The position numbers and the translations under genes are program-made. The notes under the pieces are model-generated. The model was not told the origin of the DNA and made no database searches. It saw nothing but the letters and a program-made list of their open reading frames with translations. Source: Haloglomus irregulare (GTDB taxonomy: Archaea > Halobacteriota > Halobacteria > Halobacteriales > Haloarculaceae). Taken from it: a stretch of DNA of 64,000 nt. The stretch covers positions 36,702 to 100,701 of the forward strand of contig NZ_QMDX01000013.1 in the NCBI RefSeq assembly GCF_007421925.1. The letters run 5' to 3'. How positions within the stretch are numbered: position 1 is the first letter of the stretch; the number at the start of each line of letters is the position of its first letter. Of this stretch, positions 58,452 through 64,000 are shown one piece after another.

Positions 58452-58877
58452 ATGTACGACACCATTCTCCTGCCGACGGACGGGAGCGAGGCGGCCGCCG
58501 ACGCCGCCGTACACGCCTTCAGCCACGCACGGCGGTACGACGCCACGGTGCACGTGCTCTCGGTCGTCGAGCTGTCCAGCGGACTCGGCCTGGCCGACCG
58601 TGATAGCGAGAAGGTCGAGCAGTTGCGAGCCGAGCGGGCGGGTGCCGCGGAGGAGCTGGTCGAGGGGGCGAACGACGGCACGGCCGACGTCGAGATAACC
58701 GTCGAGGTCGGGAGTCCGGCACGGGTCATCACCGACTACGCGGCCCGCATCGGGGCCGACCTCGCGGTGATGAGCACCCACGCCAGGAGCGGGGCCGGCC
58801 GGTTCCTGTTCGGTAGCGTCACCGAACGGGTGATCCAGGACAGCAACACGCCGGTGCTCGCGGTCCAGCGGGAGTGA
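58452..58877 (+). CDS. Universal stress protein, UspA family
   Basis: A 141-residue alpha/beta protein. The start MYDTILLPTDGSEAAADAAV and the end GSVTERVIQDSNTPVLAVQR are the UspA pattern. The ATP-binding motif G-x2-G-x9-G(S/T) is present in STHARSGAGRFLFGSVTERV. It probably binds ATP and dimerises. Haloarchaeal genomes have many such paralogues with unknown individual roles. The next gene begins 53 bases after the stop. Confidence 0.92.
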   Translation: MYDTILLPTDGSEAAADAAVHAFSHARRYDATVHVLSVVELSSGLGLADRDSEKVEQLRAERAGAAEELVEGANDGTADVEITVEVGSPARVITDYAARIGADLAVMSTHARSGAGRFLFGSVTERVIQDSNTPVLAVQRE

Positions 58878-58930
58878 CTCCACCGTCGCCGAACGGTCTA
58901 TTCTTTGACCTGGCCGGCCATGAACGGGTA

Positions 58931-59143
58931 ATGCGACGACTCCTCAGTCTGATCACGAGCCGACTCCGACTGTGGTTGCGCGACGAGCCGGACGCCGACA
59001 CCGGCGTGGAACCCCGGTACGGGAGTTCCGTCGGGTACGTGGCGTGCTCGAACTGCGGCGAGGGGTCGTTCGTCTACGACGAGGAGGAGGGGGTATCGGT
59101 CTGCAACGTCTGTGGCACGACCGACGAGGAGCCGTCCGAGTGA
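58931..59143 (+). CDS. Small zinc-ribbon protein
   Basis: A 70-residue protein from ATG 58931. The first 17 residues are an amphipathic basic stretch (RRLLSLITSRLRLWLRD). A zinc ribbon follows: VACSNCGEGSFVYDEEEG and VSVCNVCGTTDEEPSE, two CxxC pairs about 23 residues apart. The small size suggests a partner for protein or RNA binding, not an enzyme. Same direction as uspA; no family is recognised. Confidence 0.75.
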   Translation: MRRLLSLITSRLRLWLRDEPDADTGVEPRYGSSVGYVACSNCGEGSFVYDEEEGVSVCNVCGTTDEEPSE

Positions 59144-59185
59144 GCGGGCGGTGTACGACGTGTGGTCGCGCCCGCCCGCCCCGTC

Positions 59186-60142
59186 TCAACGCCCGATGTC
59201 GCCGTCCTCGCCCTCGACGACCAGGGCGTCGACGTCGGCGGCGTCGAGCTGGACGGTATCGCCGTCGGTGGTCCGGGCGAGCGCGGCGGTCGCCGTGCCG
59301 CGGTCGAGCGCAGTCGGGACATCGGCGCCGTCGAGCCGACTGGCGAGGAAGCCGCCGACGAAGGCGTCGCCGGAGCCGACGGGGTCGACCGTCTCCGTCT
59401 CGAAGGCCGCCCGCTCGTGGCAGGTCCCCTCATGGACAGCGAGCGCACCGTGTTCCCCCCGGGTCACGACGACCGTCCCGAAACCGTGGCGGTCGGCGAG
59501 ACCGCGGGCGATGGCCTCTGAGTCCCCCTCGCAGTCGAGCACGTCGCGGGCGTCGCGCTCGGCGACGAACAGCCGGTCGACGGCCGGGAACAGGTCGACC
59601 AGCGTCTCGCGGGCCGCGGCCGGCGACCAGAGCTTCGACCGGTAGTTGACGTCGAACGCGGTCGTGACGCCGGCCTCGCGCGCGGTCGCGAGGAGGTCGG
59701 CCGCGGTCGCCGCCGCCCGGTCCGAGAGCGCCGGCGTGATGCCGGAGGTGAAGACGCAGTCAGCGCCCCGGACCGCGTCGAGCGAGAGGTCCACCGGCGT
59801 CGCTTCGCGGATGGGGGTGCCTCCGCGGTCGTAGACCACGGACGGGCGGCGGGGGTCGCTACCCCGCTCGAAGTAGTACGTGCCGACACGGCCGTCGTCG
59901 GTCCAGTGCACGAGCGGGTCGACACCCTCCCCCTGGAGCGCGTGCACGACCCGCTCGCCGAGGTCGGTGTCGGGGAGCGCCGAGAGCCACGCCGCGTCGG
60001 TGCCAAGCGCCGACGCCGCGACCGCGACGTTGCTCTCGGCCCCGCCGACGTGGACGGAGAGCGACCCCATCCGCGCGAGCCGCTGGCCGGGCGGCGGCGA
60101 CAGCCGAAGCATCGTCTCCCCGAACGTGACGAGGGCGCTCAT
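59186..60142 (-). CDS. kdgK: 2-keto-3-deoxygluconate kinase
   Basis: A 318-residue PfkB-family kinase from ATG 60142. LVTFGETMLRLSPP and HVGGAESNVAVAASALG are the N-terminal substrate motifs; DPVGSGDAFVGGFLASRL is the PfkB signature with the catalytic Asp. It phosphorylates 2-keto-3-deoxygluconate (KDG) to KDPG in the semi-phosphorylative Entner-Doudoroff route. It is 85 bases downstream of the dehydratase on the same strand and has no TATA-like box of its own, so it is probably on that transcript. Confidence 0.92.
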   Translation of the reverse strand: MSALVTFGETMLRLSPPPGQRLARMGSLSVHVGGAESNVAVAASALGTDAAWLSALPDTDLGERVVHALQGEGVDPLVHWTDDGRVGTYYFERGSDPRRPSVVYDRGGTPIREATPVDLSLDAVRGADCVFTSGITPALSDRAAATAADLLATAREAGVTTAFDVNYRSKLWSPAAARETLVDLFPAVDRLFVAERDARDVLDCEGDSEAIARGLADRHGFGTVVVTRGEHGALAVHEGTCHERAAFETETVDPVGSGDAFVGGFLASRLDGADVPTALDRGTATAALARTTDGDTVQLDAADVDALVVEGEDGDIGR

Positions 60143-60227
60143 GGCCGGGCCGAGGCGGGCCATCGGCATGAAGCCGCCGCCGGCCGGTGGGGGGTCGGCC
60201 GGCTGGGTGCCGGCTCGCCGCGCCGGC

Positions 60228-61466
60228 TCATGCCTCGTCGAACAGCGTCTCGCCCTCGACCATGTTGTCGGCGACGACGTCCATGTCGAGTGTCACGCCC
60301 AGCCCCGGCTCCTCCGGGACCCGGATGGACCCCTCCTCGATGACGGGCTCCTCGACGAGGTCCCCCCACCAGCCGAGTTCGTAGGAGTGGTACTCGACGG
60401 CCAGCGCGTTGGGGATGGTCGCCGCGACCTGCGCGCTCGCCATCGTCGCGACCGGCGAGGCGACGTTGTGCATCGCGACCGGGACGTAGTGCTGGTGCGC
60501 GAGGTCGGCGATCTTCCGGGTCTCGCGCATCCCGCCCACCTTCGGCAGGTCCGGGGCCACGATGTCGACCGTGCCGTCCTCGACGAGCCGGCGGTGTTCG
60601 GAGACGCGGTAGCGGTTCTCCCCGGCCGCGATGGGGGTCAGCGTCGACCGCGTCACCCGCCTCTGTACGTCGAGGTTCTCCGGCGGGACGGGGTCCTCCA
60701 GCCACCAGACGTCGTACGGCTTGAGCGCGTCGGCCAGCCGCTCGGCGGAGTTCGCCGAGAACGTCCAGTGACAGTCGAAGGCGACGTCGGCGCGGTCGCC
60801 GACCCGTTCGGTCACCCGCTCGACGACCTCGGCCTTGTGCCGGATCTCCGCCGGGCGGAGGTGGCGGTTGGCGCGGTCCTTCCCGTGGCCGGAGGGCACG
60901 TCGAGGTCGAACTTCAGCGCGTCGTAGCCCAGCTCCGCGACCACGCGCTCGGCCTCGTCGGCACACGCCGCGGGGTCGGCCTCGGCCGCGGTGTGGCAGT
61001 CACAGTAGACGCGGGTCTCGTCCCGGTACTTCCCGCCCAGCAGCTGGTAGGCCGGTAGCTCCAGGATCTTCCCCGCGAGGTCGTGCAGCGCCACCTCGAT
61101 GCCTGAGATGGCCGTCACCGTCACGCCCTCGATGGAGCCCTCGCCGGAGGTCTTCTGGACCAGATGCTCGTAGAGACGGTCGATGTCGAGCGGGTTCTCG
61201 CCGACGAGGAACGGGCGCATCCGCTCGATCAACTCGGGCACGCCCGCCCCCCAGTAGGCCTCGCCCGTGCCGACGATGCCCGCGTCGGTGTACACCCGCA
61301 CCAGGGTCCACGGGAAGTTCCCGTCGACCATCGTGCACTGGACGTCCGTGATGGCGACGTCGCGACCGCCGCCGCGCTTGGCCCGGACGCCCATCGACTC
61401 CGCCGAGAGGTCCCGCATGGTGTACTCGGCGTTCGGGTCGCGCAGCGACCCGTAGTTCCTGGTCAT
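60228..61466 (-). CDS. gnaD: Sugar-acid dehydratase (gluconate dehydratase-like)
   Basis: A 412-residue enolase-superfamily enzyme from ATG 61466. The capping domain starts ITDVQCTMVDGNFPWTLVRV. The barrel carries KFDLDVPSGHG, the metal ligands in DVAFDCHWTF, WWLEDPVPPENLD and PIAAGENRYR, and the late catalytic AMHNVASPVATM. Length and motifs fit haloarchaeal gluconate/xylonate dehydratases. The neighbours (KDG kinase, KDG aldolase, glucose dehydrogenase) favour gluconate or galactonate rather than xylonate; the substrate should be confirmed. Confidence 0.88.
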   Translation of the reverse strand: MTRNYGSLRDPNAEYTMRDLSAESMGVRAKRGGGRDVAITDVQCTMVDGNFPWTLVRVYTDAGIVGTGEAYWGAGVPELIERMRPFLVGENPLDIDRLYEHLVQKTSGEGSIEGVTVTAISGIEVALHDLAGKILELPAYQLLGGKYRDETRVYCDCHTAAEADPAACADEAERVVAELGYDALKFDLDVPSGHGKDRANRHLRPAEIRHKAEVVERVTERVGDRADVAFDCHWTFSANSAERLADALKPYDVWWLEDPVPPENLDVQRRVTRSTLTPIAAGENRYRVSEHRRLVEDGTVDIVAPDLPKVGGMRETRKIADLAHQHYVPVAMHNVASPVATMASAQVAATIPNALAVEYHSYELGWWGDLVEEPVIEEGSIRVPEEPGLGVTLDMDVVADNMVEGETLFDEA

Positions 61467-61490
61467 GCCAGCCACTCCGGCCGCGGCGAC

Positions 61491-61520
61491 AAAAGGGTTG
61501 ATTATTAATTCGGTTCCGAG
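61491..61520 (-). promoter_or_regulatory. Promoter of the dehydratase gene with CTCGG box
   Basis: Read on the minus strand: CTCGG, five bases (AACCG), then AATTAATAAT as TATA-like sequence, then CAACCCTTTTGT. The TATA centre is about 38 bases before the ATG. The aldolase promoter (62471-62500) shows the same blocks with the same spacing to its own ATG. Confidence 0.65.
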
Positions 61521-61530
61521 TACCCGCTCG

Positions 61531-62445
61531 TCACAGCAGGTCGAGCGCCTCGAGGTCCGCGGCCAGCGCCGCCCGGTCGTCCCCGTCCATCGGCCGGAGC
61601 GGGGGCCGTAGCCCACCCACGTCGAACGGGAGGTCCCGCAGCGAGAGCGCGGTCTTGACGCCGGCCATGTAGGGTCCCCGCTTCAGCGCCCCCCGGACGT
61701 CGAACACCGTGGACTGGAGCCGGCGGGCCCGCTCGCGGTCGCCCGCGTCGTACGCCCCGTACAGGTCGACGACGAGTTCGGGGAAGGCGTTCGCGACGGC
61801 GCTGACCAGCCCCGCACAGCCGGCGTCCAGCCCGGGCACCAGCAGCGAGTCCGAGCCGGCCAGGAAGCTCAGTTCCGGGTGCGCGTCGGCCGCCTGTGCG
61901 AGCCAGGGGACGTCCTTCGAGGAGTCCTTCACCCCGGCGAGCCCGTCGATGTCGGCCAGCCGGTCCAGCGTCGCCAGCGAGAGCTCGTTGCCCGTCTTGC
62001 CCGGGATGTGGTAGGCGTAGACCGGGACGTCGACGGCGTCGGCGACCGCGCGGTAGTGCGCGACCGCCCCGTCCCCGTCGAGGGGGTAGTAGTACGGCGT
62101 GACGACGACGACCCCGTCGGCGCCGGTGGCGGCGGCGTGTTCGGCGTGTGCGACCGTCTCTCGCGTGCTCGGCGCACCGACACCCGCGATGACGGGCACG
62201 TCGACCGCATCGACGACCGTCTCTACGACCGCGCGGCGCTCCGGTGCGGTCAGTAGCGGGGCCTCGCCGTTGGTCCCCAGCGGGAAGACGGCGCTCGCGC
62301 CCCCCTCGGCGACGAACCGGGCGTGCGCGGCGGTGGCCGCGTGGTCGACGTCGCCGGCCGCGTCGAAGGCGGTCACCGTCGGTGGCACGACGCCGGACAG
62401 CCCGAGCGGGTCGGCCGCGCCCGGGCTCGGTGCGGACCCTGTCAT
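61531..62445 (-). CDS. kdgA: 2-keto-3-deoxy-(6-phospho)gluconate aldolase, DapA family
   Basis: A 304-residue aldolase from ATG 62445. GVVPPTVTAFDAAGDVDHAA and FPLGTNGEAPLLTAPER are the N-terminal motifs (the G-T-N/T-G-E loop). VTPYYYPLDGDGAVAHYRAV and VYAYHIPGKTG precede the Schiff-base lysine in LAGVKDSSKD. It would cleave KDPG or KDG to pyruvate and glyceraldehyde (3-phosphate). Dihydrodipicolinate synthase is the main alternative, but the absence of lysine genes and the presence of KDG kinase, dehydratase and glucose dehydrogenase favour the sugar-acid role. Confidence 0.88.
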   Translation of the reverse strand: MTGSAPSPGAADPLGLSGVVPPTVTAFDAAGDVDHAATAAHARFVAEGGASAVFPLGTNGEAPLLTAPERRAVVETVVDAVDVPVIAGVGAPSTRETVAHAEHAAATGADGVVVVTPYYYPLDGDGAVAHYRAVADAVDVPVYAYHIPGKTGNELSLATLDRLADIDGLAGVKDSSKDVPWLAQAADAHPELSFLAGSDSLLVPGLDAGCAGLVSAVANAFPELVVDLYGAYDAGDRERARRLQSTVFDVRGALKRGPYMAGVKTALSLRDLPFDVGGLRPPLRPMDGDDRAALAADLEALDLL

Positions 62446-62470
62446 GCACCTCCCTCCCCGGTCCGCGAAC

Positions 62471-62500
62471 AAAAGGCTGGTTATTCATTCGAGGCCGAGT
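62471..62500 (-). promoter_or_regulatory. Promoter of the aldolase gene with CTCGG box
   Basis: Read on the minus strand: CTCGG, five bases (CCTCG), then AATGAATAAC as TATA-like sequence, then CAGCCTTTTGTT. Spacing to the ATG is the same as in the dehydratase promoter, and most of the 30 bases are identical between the two. Confidence 0.65.
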
Positions 62501-62606
62501 CAATCCGTTCGGGACAGGTGTCACGCGTCACGGCGACGAACGATGGGACGACCGCCGGGCGACGAACCCCGTCCCCGGCGTTCGGGGAGCGCACCGACCG
62601 GAGAAG

Positions 62607-62636
62607 TTTACTCGGTAATCGGTAAATTCTTTTCGA
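62607..62636 (+). promoter_or_regulatory. Promoter of gdh-gfcR with CTCGG box
   Basis: TTTACTCGGTAATCGGTAAA carries the same CTCGG box, again five bases before the TATA-like GGTAAATTC. ATG of gdh follows about 30 bases later. The other parts differ from the dehydratase and aldolase promoters. A tandem TCGGTAA repeat overlaps the site. Confidence 0.5.
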
Positions 62637-62656
62637 GCGGGGACGATACGACTCGT

Positions 62657-63715
62657 ATGAAGGCCATCGGTATCGAACCCGGGGCGGGCGCGCCGCGGCT
62701 ACTGGACGTGCCACGTCCCGAGCCCGAACCCGGGGAGGCCCTGGTCCGGACGCTCCGCGTCGGCGTCGACGGGACCGACCACGAGGTCATCGCGGGCGCC
62801 CACGGCGGCGCACCCGCGGGCGGCGACTACCTGATTCTGGGCCACGAGGCGGTCGGCGTCGTCGTGGACCCGACCACCACGGGCCTCGAACACGGCGACG
62901 TGGTGGCCCCGACGGTCCGTCGGCCGCCGCCGTCGGGCCCGAACCAGTACTTCGAGCGCGGCGAGGCCGACATGGCCCCGCCGGAGGCGACCGTCGAGCG
63001 CGGCATCGACGGCGCCCACGGCTTCATGAGCGAGTACTTCACCAGCGCCGCGGAGTACCTGGTGTCCGTCCCCGAGGCCCGGGCCGAGTGGGGCTTCCTG
63101 GCCGAGCCCATCAGCGTCTCGGAGAAGGCTCTGGAGCTGGCCCACGCCTCGCGGTCCAGTTTCGCCTGGGAGCCGGGGACGGCCCTGGTGCTGGGCAACG
63201 GCTCGCTCGGGCTGGTGACCGTCGCGATGCTCGCCCCCGATACGGAGGTCTACTGCCTGGGGCGCTGTGACCGGTCGGACCCGAGCGTCGACCTCATCGA
63301 GTCGCTGGGTGCGACCTACGTCGACAGCCGGGAGACCCCGGTCGGATCCGTCGGCGAGGTCCACGAGCCGGTCGACCTCGTCTACGAGGCGACGGGCCAC
63401 GCCAGACACGCCGTCGAGGCCGTCACGCCGCTGGCCCCCGGCGGGGTCGCGGCGCTGCTGGGCGTCCCCGAGGACTGGGAGTTCACGGTCGACGGCGGCG
63501 CCTTCCATCGGGACCTCGTGATGAACAACAAGGCCATCGTCGGGAGCGTCAACTCCGGGCCGTCCCACTTCGGCGCGGCGATCGACCGGCTCGGCCGGTT
63601 CCCCGACGGCTTCCTGGAGGACTACGTTACGGAGGTCGCCCCGCTGGACCGGTTCGAGGCCGCCTTCGACCCGGACGCGAGATCCAAGACCGCCGTGGAG
63701 TTCGATACGCTATGA
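62657..63715 (+). CDS. gdh: Glucose 1-dehydrogenase
   Basis: A 352-residue zinc-dependent medium-chain dehydrogenase from ATG 62657. The N-terminal catalytic domain has DGTDHEVIAGAHG and LILGHEAVGVV (structural/catalytic zinc region). VLGNGSLGLVTVAMLA is the NAD(P)-binding turn (G-N-G-S-L-G) and VYEATGHARHAVEAVTPLAP belongs to the C-terminal domain; MNNKAIVGSVNSG is a haloarchaeal Gdh block. It oxidises glucose to gluconolactone, the first step of the Entner-Doudoroff route. The stop codon overlaps the gfcR start (ATGA). Confidence 0.93.
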   Translation: MKAIGIEPGAGAPRLLDVPRPEPEPGEALVRTLRVGVDGTDHEVIAGAHGGAPAGGDYLILGHEAVGVVVDPTTTGLEHGDVVAPTVRRPPPSGPNQYFERGEADMAPPEATVERGIDGAHGFMSEYFTSAAEYLVSVPEARAEWGFLAEPISVSEKALELAHASRSSFAWEPGTALVLGNGSLGLVTVAMLAPDTEVYCLGRCDRSDPSVDLIESLGATYVDSRETPVGSVGEVHEPVDLVYEATGHARHAVEAVTPLAPGGVAALLGVPEDWEFTVDGGAFHRDLVMNNKAIVGSVNSGPSHFGAAIDRLGRFPDGFLEDYVTEVAPLDRFEAAFDPDARSKTAVEFDTL

Positions 63716-64000
63716 AGAACGTCGACGACCTCATCGAGAGCGCACAGGCCCTCGCCGAGCGCGGCTTCTCGCGGGGGGAGATCGCGGACGAGCTGAACGT
63801 CTCCCGGGAGACCGCGAGCTGGCTCGCCGAGCGCAACGGTGCCGCCCCCGCCGCCGAGCCGGACGTCGAGCCGGCCGGCGGCCCGCACGACATCCACGTG
63901 GACTGGAGCGCGCTGGGGCGGGATTCGGCCCGGCTCTCCTACGTGGGGCAGGCGATGGCGGACCTCCTCTCGAAGCAGGGGGAGGCCGTCGACCTGACCG
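63712..64000 (+). CDS. gfcR: Transcriptional regulator GfcR, 5' part (cut by the window end)
   Basis: The first 96 codons are present. MKNVDDLIESAQALAERGFS and RGEIADELNVSRETASWLAE form a helix-turn-helix; a short acidic linker follows and then the start of a phosphoribosyltransferase-like domain (DIHVDWSALGRDSARLSYVG, MADLLSK). This is the layout of GfcR, the haloarchaeal activator of sugar-degradation genes. Its ATG lies within the gdh stop codon (ATGA), so it is translated with gdh. The rest of the gene lies to the right of the window. Confidence 0.92.
   Translation, partial: MKNVDDLIESAQALAERGFSRGEIADELNVSRETASWLAERNGAAPAAEPDVEPAGGPHDIHVDWSALGRDSARLSYVGQAMADLLSKQGEAVDLT

Noticed and set aside
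60228..61466. Xylonate dehydratase (XacD) as the firm call
   Set aside because: The sequence family cannot be separated from gluconate dehydratase by eye, and the KDG kinase and KDG aldolase neighbours favour a C6 substrate.

Overview
The window is chromosomal DNA of a halophilic archaeon (class Halobacteria). GC content is very high, the predicted proteins are rich in Asp and Glu, many starts are GTG, and gene junctions often overlap as ATGA or GTGA. The gene set is haloarchaeal: EF-1alpha/S10, aEF-2, thermosome, Cdc48, a doublet histone, RaSEA, Nob1, eS19, a GfcR regulator and a semi-phosphorylative Entner-Doudoroff cluster. No genus can be named from the sequence alone.

Left part (1-16600). 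A tRNA-Ala(CGC) on the minus strand has a 22-base copy of its own 3' end about 80 bases further on. Next comes a minus-strand block: ACT-domain regulator, homoserine dehydrogenase, a frameshifted zinc ribbon, EF-1alpha and S10. A patch of small membrane proteins and a broken membrane-protein gene follows, then aEF-2, a membrane-tethered J-domain protein, a HExxH protein, two convergent arylsulfotransferase-like beta-propeller proteins, a Nudix hydrolase, and a secreted protein divergent from a winged-helix membrane protein.

Middle part (16600-40700). Genes here include phosphoglycerate mutase, aldehyde ferredoxin oxidoreductase, a VanZ-like protein, the archaeosine enzyme RaSEA, an SDR, an RtcB RNA ligase split by an HNH intein with two C2H2 zinc fingers, a thermosome subunit, Cdc48, TRAM and YkgJ-like proteins, glucose-6-phosphate isomerase, a CPBP protease, a histidine kinase, Nob1, eS19, a flippase-like protein and a glutaredoxin-like membrane protein. 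A repeated 3'-flanking element (a T tract just after the stop codon, a GC hairpin, then a conserved A-rich box) lies behind aef2, aor, cdc48 and the TRAM gene.

Right part (40700-64000). A cobalamin salvage and assembly cluster (HAD-cbiB-cobS and cobY-cobD-cbiZ) is followed by signalling proteins, tRNA-Ser(CGA), riboflavin synthase, ATP-dependent DNA ligase, a beta-CASP/MBL protein, a doublet histone overlapping a histone-deacetylase-like gene, and an FtsY-prefoldin-L18Ae operon. After an HNH protein and an internally deleted 2-oxoacid:ferredoxin oxidoreductase alpha gene comes an Entner-Doudoroff locus: KDG kinase, sugar-acid dehydratase, KDG aldolase, glucose dehydrogenase and gfcR (cut by the window end). 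Three promoters of this locus carry the same CTCGG box at the same distance from the TATA-like sequence.

Several genes are broken: the zinc ribbon at 3170, the membrane protein at 5643, the DJ-1/PfpI protein at 45851 and the oxidoreductase at 57060. No CRISPR array, intact insertion sequence or replication origin was recognised.
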